From NCBI GenBank assembly GCA_028284155.1, contig JANQSF010000049.1, forward strand, positions 1 to 37,489: 37,489 bases of DNA. Reading direction: 5' to 3'. Origin of the DNA: Phycisphaeraceae bacterium (lineage in GTDB: Bacteria; Planctomycetota; Phycisphaerae; Phycisphaerales; Phycisphaeraceae). The notes beneath the pieces were generated by a model, which did no database searches, had not been told where the DNA came from, and saw only the letters and a list, made by a program, of their open reading frames with translations. Numbering within the stretch: position 1 is the first letter of the stretch; each line of letters starts with the position of its first letter. Position numbers and translations under genes: made by a program. Below, piece by piece: positions 23,651-35,900 of this stretch.

Positions 23651-24553
23651 TCAGCCGGGGCTCAGCAGGGTGCTGGCCTCTTCCATGGCCTGCGGGATGG
23701 CCTCGATGACGCCGTCCAATTGGGCTTGCGTCAGGCCAACTTCATCAAGCACGCCGGGTTGCGGCTCCGCCGACTCGACCGTGCGTGTGTATCCCAATCC
23801 AAGCCGCGCGGCCGTCACGTCGGCCACGTGCACCAAAGACGCCAACGCGCGGTGGTTCGGCGGCAACTCGAGCGGGCGGTGGTGATAGCCGGTGACATAA
23901 GCGAACGACGTGGGGAACTTCCAGGACTTGCAAAGCCCGCTGCCGAACTGCTCGTGCGTCGCACCGACAATATCCAACTCGACGCCGCGCAGTGTTGCGT
24001 TCGCGTCCGAGTCCATTTTCTCGATCGCTTCGACGAACTGCGCACGGCGCGCCTGGATCTCGACCATGATGCCCAGGTCGTGGATCAGGCCGCTGAGGAA
24101 CGCCTCGTCCGGCAGCCCGAGGCCGACCTCTTTCGAAAGCAACTGCGTCGTCGTCGCGACGGCGATCGAGTGTGTCCAGAGGTCTTTGGCGTTGAAGCTC
24201 GGCGTGATCTGACCACCGCGGAACAGCTTGGCCAGGCTCGCCGCGATGGCGATGTTCTTCACCGCGTTCAGACCGAGCAGCACGATCGCGCGGTTGATCG
24301 ATCCGATCTGACCGGGCAAACCGTAGAAGGCCGAGTTCACGACCTTCAGGATGCGCGCGCCCAGCGCGGGGTCGTTGCTGATGATCTTGTTCAAATCCTG
24401 CGCGGTCGAGTCGGGGTCTTCGACCAGCTTGATGATCTTGACGGTGATCTCGGGCAGGGTCGCGATGTGGCTGATCTCTTGGATCGCGGCCTGCACGAGT
24501 TGGTCTTGACGTGCGGCGTCCTCCGCCGACGGCTGGGCTGCGACCTGACTCAT
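23651..24553 (-). CDS. HDOD-domain signalling protein
   Basis: The 300-residue product is almost entirely an HDOD domain, a non-enzymatic relative of HD phosphohydrolases used in signalling and regulation. Recognisable parts are LPEITVKIIKLVEDPDSTAQDLNKIISNDPALGARILKVVNSAFYG, in part ISNDPALGARILKVVNSAF; INRAIVLLGLNAVKNIAIAASL; HSIAVATTTQLLSKEVG; and LSGLIHDLGIMV. No other domain (GGDEF, EAL, receiver) is attached. The ATG at 24553 is chosen over 24571 because GAGGCAGAAG lies just before it. It is monocistronic, ending in a strong terminator. The regulated process cannot be inferred from the neighbours. Confidence 0.88.
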   Translation of the reverse strand: MSQVAAQPSAEDAARQDQLVQAAIQEISHIATLPEITVKIIKLVEDPDSTAQDLNKIISNDPALGARILKVVNSAFYGLPGQIGSINRAIVLLGLNAVKNIAIAASLAKLFRGGQITPSFNAKDLWTHSIAVATTTQLLSKEVGLGLPDEAFLSGLIHDLGIMVEIQARRAQFVEAIEKMDSDANATLRGVELDIVGATHEQFGSGLCKSWKFPTSFAYVTGYHHRPLELPPNHRALASLVHVADVTAARLGLGYTRTVESAEPQPGVLDEVGLTQAQLDGVIEAIPQAMEEASTLLSPG

Positions 24554-24647
24554 CTTCTGCCTCGCTCGCATGGGGGGTTTGGAGTTGTCTTGGTGTGTAT
24601 CGACCCCGATTCGGGCGGACTTAAACGCTGCGACCTAACCTTGGGAC

Positions 24648-24929
24648 ATGCAATGGCGCGTCTATTTTCGCCAATCCCCCCACGTCGGACCGCTGTTTCA
24701 ACGCATCGAGAAGCAGCCCGGTTGGGTGACCCGCACGGCCTTTATCGCGATGGCTTTGGCCGTCGTGATTCCGGTTGTAATGATCGCAACGGTTGCGCTG
24801 GCGGTCGGCCTGGTCGTGTTCATCGTCCTGGGCGCGATCGCCAGTGTGATCAGCACAATCAAGGGTGCTTGGCGAGCCGTGTTCACGCGCGACGGGCGCA
24901 AGAATGTGCGTGTGGTGGAACGGGAGTGA
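24648..24929 (+). CDS. Small membrane protein
   Basis: The 93-residue product has a polar head (MQWRVYFRQSPHVGPLFQRIE), a long hydrophobic stretch (~30-70, FIAMALAVVIPVVMIATVAL and VVFIVLGAIASVIS) long enough for two membrane helices, and a basic C-terminus (RDGRKNVRVVERE) placing both ends probably in the cytoplasm. It lies 119 bases before the MscS gene on the same strand and is divergent from the HDOD gene. No family is recognised; the coding call rests on the membrane-protein pattern. Confidence 0.6.
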   Translation: MQWRVYFRQSPHVGPLFQRIEKQPGWVTRTAFIAMALAVVIPVVMIATVALAVGLVVFIVLGAIASVISTIKGAWRAVFTRDGRKNVRVVERE

Positions 24930-24943
24930 CGCCGGTTCGCATC

Positions 24944-24973
24944 GCGACAGGAATGGCACAATTCTCGTATATT
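24944..24973 (+). promoter_or_regulatory. Weak candidate promoter of the MscS gene
   Basis: TATATT (24968-24973) has GCGACA 18 bases upstream (24944-24949). The -35 box is poor. It would give a ~70-nt leader for the start at 25049. Confidence 0.3.
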
Positions 24974-25048
24974 CCTTCGGGACACTTACCGTCTCTCGAT
25001 TCCCGCCCGCAAGCGCAATTCAAAGTTCAGCCCGCCCACGAACCCATC

Positions 25049-26965
25049 ATGAACGCCCTCAAGACAATCAACTATCTGATCGCTGTCGCCATGCTCGCGG
25101 TGGCTGTCAGTCCGACTCTCGCCCAACCCCAACCCTCCCCCACCGCCGCGCCGCCAACACCTGCTCCGGCCGCGCCGCAGCCCGTGCCCGACGCGTTCGT
25201 CAGTCCGAACGCGACGATGATCACGTTCCTGCGTTCGATGAACGTCAAGGCAGACAAGGCCAAGCCCGACAGCGAACGCGACGATGCGCTGGCGTTGGCG
25301 ATCCAATGCCTCGACACGTCGAAACTGACCAGCGCCAACCGCAACGCCGAGATCGCCGACCGCCTGCTGGTCGTCATCAACCGGCTCGGCCGATACGAGG
25401 TCGGCGACCTGTGGACCAGAGACGACCTGACCACGCAGAAGGACGCCAAGGAACAGGTCTACTTCCCCCACCCGCGCTTCGAGCCGATCCTCGAACGCCA
25501 CCCGCAGGTCAAACCGGAGGGCCGCATCGTCCTGACGAAACAGGACGACGGGCGCTGGCTGTTCTCAGCCGAGACGGTGGCCGGCATCGACGCGCTCTAC
25601 CTCAGCGTGTCCGACCTGCCCGTGCTGTTCGGCAAGGACGAGAGCGAACTCGGCGTCGGCCTGTGGCTCCGCCAATACATGCCCGCCAGCCTCAAGGGTT
25701 CGACGCTGCTCGGCCTGGAATACTGGCAGTGGGTCGCGCTGTTCGCGCTGATTCTGCTCGGGCTGATCCTCGACCACGTCGTCCGGGCGGTCGTCCGCGC
25801 TGTTGCCGGTGCGATCATCAAACGCAAGGGCGGCGAAGCGAAACCCGAAACCATGCGCCGCACGGTGCGCCCCGCGGGGCTGCTGATCGCCGCGATCTTC
25901 TGGGTCAGCGCCGTCGGGCTGCTCGGCCTGCCGGACCTCGGCCACACGATCGTGCAGGGCGCCGCTCGCGTCTTCGCCATCCTGGCCGGTACGCTGTTCG
26001 CCTGGCGGTTGAACAACCTCATCTGCGAATCGCTGCTCAGCCGGGCGGCCAAGACTCAGAACAAGTTCGACGACGTGCTCATCCCCATGATCCGCACGGC
26101 CGTACGTATCTTCGTCGTCATCTTCGCTTTGATCTACGGCGGCATCAGCCTGAACCTTAACGTCATGCCGCTGCTCGCCTCGCTGACCGTCGGCGGCGTC
26201 GGCTTCGCCTTCGCCGCCAAGGACACGCTCGAAAACTTCTTCGGCTCCGCCACCGTGTTGATCGATCAGCCGTTCGGCGTCGGCGATTGGATCGTCGTCG
26301 GCGACACGGAGGGCACGGTCGAGGAGATCGGCTTCCGCTCGACGCGTGTCCGCACGTTCTACAACTCGCTGATCACGATGCCCAACGCCAACCTCGTCCG
26401 CGCCGTCGTGGACAACTACGGCAAGCGCAAGTACCGACGGTGGAAAACGCACATCGGCGTGCAGTACGACACCACGCCCGACCAGTTGGTCGCCCTGACC
26501 GAGGGCATCCGAGAGCTGATCCGGTCACACCCTTACACGCGCAAAGACTACTTCCAGGTGCGCGTCCACCAGTTCAGCGGGTCGAGCATCGACATCCTGC
26601 TCTACATCTTCCACGAGGTGCCCGACTGGTCCACCGAACTGCGCGAACGCGAACGCCTCATGCTCGACATCATGCGCCTCTGCGAACAACTCGGTGTGCA
26701 GTTCGCCTTCCCGACGCAGACACTGCACCTATTCCAGCACGACGACCCGTCCGCCCCCGAGCCGGGCGACGCGCCGCAACAACTGACCGAACGCCGCGCC
26801 CAGGTCACCGGCATCCGCGCCGCCCGCAAGCTGATCGAAAACCAACCCTGGCGCGACAACCCGCCCGGCCCGGTCACCTACCGGGAGAGCTCAGACAGCC
26901 TCGACGAAGACGACCCCGACAGCGACGACGAAACGTTCATCGAAGACCGTTCAGCAGGCAGTTGA
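25049..26965 (+). CDS. MscS-family mechanosensitive ion channel with extended periplasmic N-terminus
   Basis: The 638-residue product carries a signal peptide (TINYLIAVAMLAVAVSPTLA), a Pro/Ala-rich linker and a ~160-residue soluble periplasmic region. Four membrane segments follow (about residues 230-250, 275-295, 300-325 and 345-370). The MscS pore helix and beta domain come next: LLASLTVGGVGFAFAAKDTL, ENFFGSATVLIDQPFGVGDW, then EGTVEEIGFRSTRVRTFYN. The cytoplasmic vestibule ends in an acidic tail (SLDEDDPDSDDET). The core releases solutes on hypo-osmotic shock. The start at 25049 gives the signal peptide; the frame is open back to 23720 but overlaps the HDOD gene. It converges on the giant gene, with 25 bases between stops. 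Confidence 0.9.
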   Translation: MNALKTINYLIAVAMLAVAVSPTLAQPQPSPTAAPPTPAPAAPQPVPDAFVSPNATMITFLRSMNVKADKAKPDSERDDALALAIQCLDTSKLTSANRNAEIADRLLVVINRLGRYEVGDLWTRDDLTTQKDAKEQVYFPHPRFEPILERHPQVKPEGRIVLTKQDDGRWLFSAETVAGIDALYLSVSDLPVLFGKDESELGVGLWLRQYMPASLKGSTLLGLEYWQWVALFALILLGLILDHVVRAVVRAVAGAIIKRKGGEAKPETMRRTVRPAGLLIAAIFWVSAVGLLGLPDLGHTIVQGAARVFAILAGTLFAWRLNNLICESLLSRAAKTQNKFDDVLIPMIRTAVRIFVVIFALIYGGISLNLNVMPLLASLTVGGVGFAFAAKDTLENFFGSATVLIDQPFGVGDWIVVGDTEGTVEEIGFRSTRVRTFYNSLITMPNANLVRAVVDNYGKRKYRRWKTHIGVQYDTTPDQLVALTEGIRELIRSHPYTRKDYFQVRVHQFSGSSIDILLYIFHEVPDWSTELRERERLMLDIMRLCEQLGVQFAFPTQTLHLFQHDDPSAPEPGDAPQQLTERRAQVTGIRAARKLIENQPWRDNPPGPVTYRESSDSLDEDDPDSDDETFIEDRSAGS

Positions 26966-26990
26966 TCGCCCCGACAACCGACCCGCCCGT

Positions 26991-29900
26991 TCAGACGATC
27001 GGCGTGATGATCAGCCCGGCGATCGCGCTGCGCGTGCTCGAACCGCCCAGGTCGTCGATCTCGACCGTCAGTCGGCCGTCCACGACCTGCACGTTGGACG
27101 TCAGCGTGACGAACTCACCGGCCTGCGTGGTCACGACGTCGATGAACACTCCTTCCACCACGACCTGCGTCAGGTCGCGCAGCTTGGTCTGATCGCCGAG
27201 GATGACTTGCACCTCGTACTGACCGTTGGCGAGCGCCGCTTCGAACGTCGCGTCGAACACCGCGTTGAAGTCACGAGTCAACGCATCCGAACCGCCGCGG
27301 TCCTTGCTCTTGATACTGCCCGCCAGCCAACCGAATCCGTCCGTCGGGTTGTATGACGTCGATTCCGTGACACGTACAAAGCCCGCCTCGACCGACGAAC
27401 CCGACGTACCGAAATCAAACGCCAACGCCGCGGGCGGCGGAGGTGGCGGAGGCGGGGGCGGCGGCGGAGGAGGCGGAGGAGGTGGCGGCGCGTCGTCGTT
27501 CAGGATCGTGCCGACTCCCTGACCGTCCGCGATCGTCGCGGGACCGTTGTTCAGCGTGAGGTCGAGTGTGAACGTTTCGTCGGGTTCTTCGGTCGTGTCA
27601 CCCGTCACATCGACCGTCACGGTTTGAGACAAACCGCCAGTCGGCGTGAACGTCAATTGACCCGTCGACTGCGCGTAGTCGTCGTCCGCCAACGTGGCCA
27701 TGCCGTCCGACGTCGCGTAGTCAATCACCACGTCCGATGTCGGCGCACCGTCAAGCGTCACGGTGAACACGAACGCCGTCGTGCCCGCGTCGCCTTCCGA
27801 CAACACAACGTCCGTCACTGACACGTTCACCGGGGGTGGAGGCGGAGGAGGAGGCGGTGGCGGAGGAGGCGGTGGCGGAGGAGGCGGCGCGTCGTCGTTC
27901 AGGATCGTGCCGACACCCTGACCGTCCGCGATCGTCGCGGGACCGTTGTTCAGCGTAAGGTCAAGCGTGAACGTCTCATCCGGTTCTTCGGTCGTATCCC
28001 CGGTCACATCGACCGTCACGGTCTGTGACAAACCGCTCGTCGGTGTGAACGTCAATTGTCCGCTGGAGGGCGCGTAGTCGTTGTCAACCAACGTCGCCGT
28101 ATCGTCTGACGTCGAGTAGTCAATCACCACGTCCGATGTCGGCACATTGTCGAGTGACACCGTAAACACAAACGATGTCGTCCCCGCGTCGCCTTCCGAC
28201 AACGACACGTCCGTCACCGACACGTTCACGGGGGGCGGAGGTGGAGGCGGTGGCGGCGGGTCGCCCGCGGGCGTGACCGTCAACGCGTTCAACGCCGAAC
28301 GCGTGCTCGAACCGCCCAGGTCCTCCACGTGCAGCGTCAGTCGTCCGTCGTCGACCTGCACCTCGGCTGACAGCGTCACGAACTCGCCCGAATCCGTCGA
28401 CTGGATGGGCTGCTCAACGCCTTCGATCGTCAACAATGTCAGGTCACGTGCGTTCACCACGTCACCCAGCGTCACCGAAACCTCGTACAAACCGGAAGGC
28501 ACGTCCGCTTCGAACGTCGCGTCGAACACCGCGTTGAAGTCACGCGTCAGCGCGTCGGCGCCCCCGCGGTCTTTACTCTTGACGCTTCCGTCTACCCAAC
28601 CGAATCCATCCGTCGGGTTGTAGGACGTTGAGTCCGTCACAAGTTCAAAACCCGCCTCTATTGGCGAACCAGACGTGCCGAAATCAAACGCCAACGCCAC
28701 AGGTGGCGGAGGAGGTGGCGGAGGCGGTGGTGGCGGCGGCGGTAGTGGCGGCGCGTCGTCGTTCTGGATCGTGCCGACACCCTGACCGTCCGCGATCGTT
28801 GCGGGCCCATTGTTCAACGTCAGTTCGAGTGTGAATGTCTCATCCGGCTCTTCGGTCACATCCCCCGTCACATCGACCGTCACGATCTTCGACAACCCGC
28901 CCGTCGGCGTGAATGTCAATTGACCAGTCGACGACACGTAATCGTTGTCAACCAACGTCGCCGTGCCGTCCGATGTCGTGTAATCGATCACCACGTCAGA
29001 CGTCGGCGCGCCGTCAAGCGACACGGTAAACACAAACGCCGTCGTCCCCGCGTCACCTTCCGACAGAGCAACGTCCGTCACCGACACACTCACCGGCGGA
29101 GGCGGTGGAGGCGGTGGTGGAGGCGGTGGTGGAGGTGGTGGCGGCGGCGGAGGCGGCGGCGCGTCGTCGTTCTGGATCGTGCCGACACCCTGACCGTCCG
29201 TGATCGTTGCGGGACCGTTGTTCAACGCCAGGTCGAGCGTGAATGTCTCATCCGGCTCTTCAGTCACATCCCCCGTCACATCGACCGTCACAATCTGCGA
29301 CAACCCGCCCGTCGGCGTAAACGTCAATTGGCCGACCGACGACACGTAATCGTTGGCAACCAACGTCGCCGTGCCGTCCGATGTGGTGTAATCGATCACC
29401 ACGTCAGACGTCGGCGCGCCGTCAAGCGACACGGTGAACACGAACGACGTCGTCCCCGCGTCGCCTTCCGGCAACGACACGTCCGTGACCGACACACTCA
29501 CCGGCGGAGGCGGTGGCGGTGGCGGTGGCGGTGGCGGAGGTGGCGGCGGTGGAGGAGGTGGCGGCGGAGGCGGGTCGCCCGCGGGCGTCACGGTCAGCGC
29601 GTTCAGCGCCGAACGCGTGCTCGAACCGCCCAGGTCTTCCACACGCAACGTCAGTCGGCCGTCGTTGACCTGCACCTGCGCTGTCAGCGTCACGAACTCA
29701 CCGGCGTCCGTCGATTGCGTCGGCTGTTCGACGCCCTCGATCGTCACCACCGTCTCGTCACGAACGTTCACGACGTCGCCCAGCGTGACCGACACCTCGT
29801 ACAGACCCGACGGCACGTCCGCCTCGAACGTCGCGTCGAAGACGGCGTTGAAGTCGCGCGTCAGCGCGTCCGACCCGCCGCGGTCTTTGCTCTTGACACT

Positions 29901-32900
29901 CCCGGTCAGCCAACCGAACCCCGTCGAGCCGCTGTACGACGTGCCGTCCGTCACTTGCGCATACCCAACCTCCACCGGCGAGCCGCTGGTGCCGAAGTCG
30001 TACCGCAACGAAACGGGCGGTGGCGGCGGCGGAGGGGGTGGCGGCGGCGGCACGTCGAGTTCGAACGAGCTGGCGAACGCTTGGTTGCCGACCTGGTCGA
30101 TGCCAAGGATCGCGTCGGCCGCGATCGCCAACTGATACACGCCGTTGGCAAGCGGGCCAGCCAAGTCGAACACGGCACGTGTGATCGGCCCGCTGCTGAC
30201 GCCGGCGGCCGACTGACCGTTAATTGTCAGATCGGACGGGTCGAGTGAACCGACATCGATCGGATGGCTGAAGTCCACAACGACCTGTGTCGGTTCGACA
30301 GTTATCAGTGCGCCGTTAGCCGGGTCGATCGACACCACGCTCGGACCGGACGACGAACCGTTCTGTCCAGAGATGCGCAGCGTGTACGTGCCTTCGATCT
30401 CGTTCTGACCGGCGATCTCGACCGTGTACAGCCCGTCTTCCGTGATCGCCACGACGAGCGACTCGTCGCCCAACACGGCGCTCACAGCCACGACCTGACC
30501 GGCCGCGTCTAACACACGTAACGATGGATCAATGCCTCCGTCGAACGCGCCAGCGACGTGCGCCCATGCGTCAATGGTGACATCGTCGCCGGCCGACGCC
30601 AGGAACGCGTATCGGTCGGCCCCGGTGAACTTGGCGGACGACAGGCCGGCATCCGCGTCACCGATCGCCAGATAGATGCCCGTCAATGGGCCGTGCACCG
30701 CCTCGCGCCGTTCGACGTCGAGCAAGACACCGTCGGAGGACAAACCGCGCAGGTCGGCAGTGACGGCGGCCCCCGTTTCGCCGGGCAGGCTGAGGATGCT
30801 CGCGTCGGCGATCTGCCCGGTCTGCGATCGGTTTTCCAACCGTTGCGTGACCACGCCGATGGAGGTCTGCACAGCCGACGTCGCCGCGCCGAACGAAACC
30901 GCCTCGGCCCGTTCGTCGTCGTAGTAATTCTCGTTCACGCCCGGCAGTTGGGTCATGGCCAACAACAACGCGTCCGGCTCAAACGTCAGCGGATTGGAAA
31001 GCACCGGCTCGACCAGCGATCGGCCGGACGCGTCGGCCGGCAATGTCGCAACGCCCGCCGCCACGTCAACGCCCGGGCCGAAGTCCAGCGCGAGGTAAGC
31101 CAAGCCGTCCTGCTGCGTCGGGTCGTCACGCCAGTTGATCTGGAAGCCGTTGCTGAAGAAGCCTTCAAAGGTGACCGTGTAGGCCGGGTCGTTCATCAGC
31201 CCGTCAAAATCACGACGCGCGCGCAGGTGCGTGTGGCCGAACTCGTCGCTGACCAGCGCCGACGTTCGGCCGTACGGGACCTGGCCGTCCGACAAGTACG
31301 ACACCGAGACCTGCTCAACGTCGCCGTTGCCCAGGTTCTGAACAAAGCCGATGTTGTGGCCCGCATAGGCGCGGTGCAGCGCCTGCGCATTGAAACGCTC
31401 CAGGTGGCTCATGGTGAACAGCGCGTCCGGCTCGAAGCCGACGCCGTCGACCGTGACGGGGAAGCCGTCCGACTCCGCCTGCGCCGCGCCGACACGAGCC
31501 GACACCTCCGACCCGCCGATCAGGATCGCGCCGATGACCAGGCCTTCGGTGTTTTGACGTGTCGCTTCGAGCCGAACGCCGTCGGTGATCCAGCCGGCCA
31601 TCTCGAACTTGTCGTTCGCGTTGTTCGTGATCGACTCGGTCAGCCGAAGGATCTCGTTGCCACCAGTAAAACTGCTGATGTCGCCGATCCGGCCCGTGAC
31701 CAGTTTCGACTCCGGGTCGAGCAGCACGCCGCCGCGGTCGCGGATGCCCGTCCACGCGACCAGGTTGCCGTCGGTGATGCCGAAGCTCAAACGGCTGTCT
31801 TGCGTCAGCCCGCCCAACTCACCCGTCGCACTGGTCATGAAGAAGATCGCGGCCTTGGGCGTGCCGAACCCCGGCGCGACGAAGTCGATGAACGCTTCGC
31901 CGTCGAGCGTGTCGCGCGGCGGCGCGGACGCCATCACGACGGCGACGTTGTTCAGCCCGTCGTACGACAGGCCGGGCTCGTCTTCCGTGTAATGCACGAT
32001 CAGACGCACGCCGTCCACCCGGACAGTCGTGGCCCCGTCAACGGTCGTTTCATAACGCAGCGACACACCGAAGCCATCCGACTCGACCGCCCCGACCGTC
32101 AGCGGTACGCCCCACGTGTCCGTCGCCCCGCCGTACCGGTAGGTCGCGTCCGACGTGGTCAGCGGCGTGCCCGTCGCTTTGTTCAAACCGACCGGTTGGC
32201 CGTTGATCAACAGATAGACATCGCCGTCCGCCGGCGCGCCGCTTGGCGTGCTGGCGTGCGCCACGACTTCGACTTCAATACCCAGCACGCGCGCCGAGTC
32301 GGGGATGTCGATATCGAAATCCGTCAGCTCAAGGTTGCCGGTCGAATTGACGGCCGACACGGTCGACATCGCGTACACACCGTTGACAACGCGGCCGTGA
32401 TCGACGTTGCTCCAGTTGGTGTCCGTCTCGGCCTGCATCGACTGGTCGACGGCAAGCGGCGAGCCCACCGCCTGCGAATCACCGGCCGCGACCTGCCCTA
32501 CGACGGCCTGCCCGTCAAGCAACACGGGTGCGTCGCCCGATACGGCCGCGCTCGACTCCAGATCGGCGTCGCGCGACACAGCGAGGCTGTAGTCGCCAGC
32601 CGAGCCGGTGACCCTGGCCAAGTAGGTTTGCACCTGACCGTCGGACGTGTCGTCGACGTAGTGGTAGATCGCGCTCGCCGCTTCGCCCGCCGCGACACCC
32701 TCAACCAACCGTGTTTGGCCGGTCGCGTCAAAGAGTTCGACCAGCCCGGCCCCGTCCGACTTCGACAAGGCGAGCGACGCGCTTTGGCCGTCCGCGAGTG
32801 TGAACGCGTGCCAATCCTCCGTGTCCACCACCGCGCCCGACAACACGGCGATGTCGTCATACGCCCTGCCTTCGCTGCCCAACCCGTCGCGCCCGCTCTG

Positions 32901-35900
32901 CTGGAACCGCACCCTGAAGTTCGGCCCCAACGTCAAACCGTGTGTCGCGGCGACCTCCGCCAGGTCGACCTCGACCGTTTCCCAATCGCTCGACTCGCCG
33001 CCGGTATTCACGGTGACCCAATTGACTCCATTGCTGCTGACAGCCACGCCGTCGCCTTCCAGCAGGCCGGAGAACGACGACGGCAGCGGTTCGGATTCAT
33101 CATTGAAGGAGCGGTGCGCGAATCGCAGCACGGGGTTGGCGACGGCTGACAGATCAGCCGACCACGTCGCGTGATTGATAACCGAATCGCCCCGTCCGAA
33201 TCGATACATCCATAGCGCGAAGCGGCCGTCGTCCGCGCCATACGACTCGAGCACCTCGACCCGCCCTTCCGCGCCGTTGCTTCCGACCGACCAGCCGCCG
33301 CCGATCACGCCGGACTCAAAGCTCTCACTCAAAACGACCTGCCCGCCGACCGCGCTGCCGAGTTGGCCCACGGTCGCGCCCCACTGGCCGACGCCCCCCG
33401 CCAAGTCAATAAACGCATTGTCCAGCGACTCCGCCGCGCCGCTCGTGTTGTTGACGGGCCCCAAAGCGACTTCCGCTTCGATCACGGCGTTCCAAACGGC
33501 GCGGGCCTGATAAACGCCGACGCTGCCGACCACGCCGCTGACGCGCACCGAATAAGTACCGGTCACCGGCGCAACAACGGTCGACAGATCAACGACCTCG
33601 CCCGGCCCGGCCGCTGACGCCGCAGCGACAACGCCGCCGCCCGGTGCGACCAACTCCAGTTGAGGCGTCAATCCGGCTGCGGCTTCAACGCGGAACGAAG
33701 CAACTTGGCCGGCGATCAGTTCAACCGTGTGGTTGTCGATGTCACCCGCTTGGCCGATCACAGCCGAGGTCGAGGACTCGACGATGGGCGAACCATCGAA
33801 ACCCAACTGCTGCAACGTTGAACGCATGCCGACGTCCGCGGCCTCATCCAGTACGAAGCCGATGCTGAAGTCGCCGCCCGGTATGCCGTCGCCGGACACG
33901 CCCGTCGGGAACGGGTCGTTCGGCCGCTCGCCGTCGAGCACCAGGCCGTCCACGTCCATGATCGCGTGTTTGCCGCTGACCAATGTCAGCACGTAAACGT
34001 CGTCCGGCAGGTCCGCGTAGTGGACCGTGATCGACATCGCCTGATCGTCGTACGCAAACGAGTACGGGTAGTGTGCACCGGTCGCGTCGCCAAACAACAC
34101 GATGTCGCCGCCGGTCAACTCGTCCGTCGCAAGCGGTTCGCTTAAGGTCGCCGTGAAGGTCAGCGGGCCGGCCGCGAGTTGATCGCCATCGTTGATCGTC
34201 GCGTCAACGACCTCCGGGGCGTCCGGCGCGTAGTCGAACTGCACCGACAGATGTGTATTGAACTCACCGCCGGCCGACACCAGACTGCCGCCCTGCACGA
34301 CGAACTGATTGCTGCCCACCAACAGATTGAGCGGCAGCGTCACCTCGACCGTGTCGCCATCGATGAGCTGCACGTCGAGCGCGGCCGCGCCGTTGAGTCG
34401 GAAGTCGTTTGGATGCACCGAGTCGGGATCGACGGGTCGGTTGAGTTCGACGATCACCGACTCCAACGGCGTCTGCACCGTGTCCCCGTCGGCCGGCGAC
34501 GTGCTCGTGACCGCGAACGGCAGGACCGAGGTCGTCCGCCCGGCGACGTTCACGACGTACTCACCTTCCGAGCCGCTTTCTGCGATCACGCGCAGGTCGT
34601 AGATGCCCGACTCGGTCGCAGTGAAACTCAACGTTTCGTCGCCCGCGACATTCGTGTGCGGCACCGGCGCCCCGGACGGCGCTGTGAGTTCGAGCCCGAT
34701 GTCCAATGCATTCCAGACAGCCAACGAACCGAACGTCGGGGCGACGCCGGTGATGGTGACCTCGTCGCCCGCGTTGACGTTGACCGCAAAATGGTCGACA
34801 TCGCCCAGCCCGCTCCCGACGTGGCCGAGCACGGTGTCCGTCGCGCTCAGGTCCTGGGCCTCAGCCGGTTCGTTGTTCAGTTCCGTGTCGAACAGCGCGT
34901 CGCGGACCGCGACGAGCGAGTAACTGCCGACATCGCCCGACACGCGCACGTAATACGTGTCAGCCAAACCGTCCGACGTGCCGTCAATCACCGGGCTGAT
35001 GGCCGCGTCAACCCGCTGGTCCGACAGCGATCGCTCCACGTAGTTGTAAGTCACGGTCACCGAGCCATCGAAGGAGCCGAGATGGCTGACATGCGAGTTC
35101 GACGGGTTGCCCGAGTCGTTGGCGTTGCTGACCGTCGCCCGTTCAAACACATCGATGTCATACATCTGCGAGCCGGCGAAGGCGTCCGCTTGCGCGCCCG
35201 TGAACACCAGCGTCTCGTCAACCGTCGGGTTGAGCGTGCCGGGCACGAACACCTCGCCGTCGCCGAGCGTCGCCTGCCCCGACGCCGGCGCGTCGACGCG
35301 TACGTCCTCATCAATGACAATCAAAACCGGGTCGTCAATGTCCAGGCCGAGACGCGACTCGGCCGTCCACGAAACGGTCTGTTCGGCGAAACTCGATATC
35401 GAGACATCGAACGTCCCGACGCCCTCAAACTCGACCTCGACCGACGTGAGCATGCCCAGCGAATCGTCGAACTGTTGAAACGTCAGCGCCTCATCGACCC
35501 GGTTGATCTGGTTGGCGCTCGACGTGGTGAAGTCGTTGACGATCGAAAACGGAACGGTCTGCACGACCTGCGCGGCTGCGCCGTACCCGCTCTCCCGGCT
35601 CGACTGCGCGATCTTCGGCCCACTGGCTGGATACAGGTCGAGTTGGATGTCCCGACCTTCCAGATGCGACGCGACCACGCTGAGTGTCTGCCCGTCGTTC
35701 AGCGTCAGGCTGTACCAGTCTTCATCCGTCCCGTTTTTCAGTTCACCCGTCACCGCGCCGCGCTGGACGTCGCCCGTACCGAGGTCGATGAACGTCGACC
35801 CGATGTTTTGTGCGCCGGCCCGGTTGTGATTCGAATTGCCGCCGGCCGCTTCCAGTTCCCAATCCGCGTTGAACGTCGCGCGGGCCGTGTATAAACCGCC

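Noticed and set aside
23720..25048. Upstream extension of the MscS frame
   Set aside because: Overlaps the HDOD gene on the other strand; the signal peptide and start at 25049 fit the family.
27432..30050. Regularly spaced repeats considered as a CRISPR array
   Set aside because: The repeats are in-frame CCN codons separated by coding domains of 342-441 bases, not short repeats with unique spacers.
30558..33149. Plus-strand open frame of 863 codons
   Set aside because: Antisense of the giant gene, Arg/Asp/Val-rich shadow caused by codon bias.
34179..35894. Plus-strand open frame of 571 codons
   Set aside because: Same reason: antisense of the giant gene with shadow composition.
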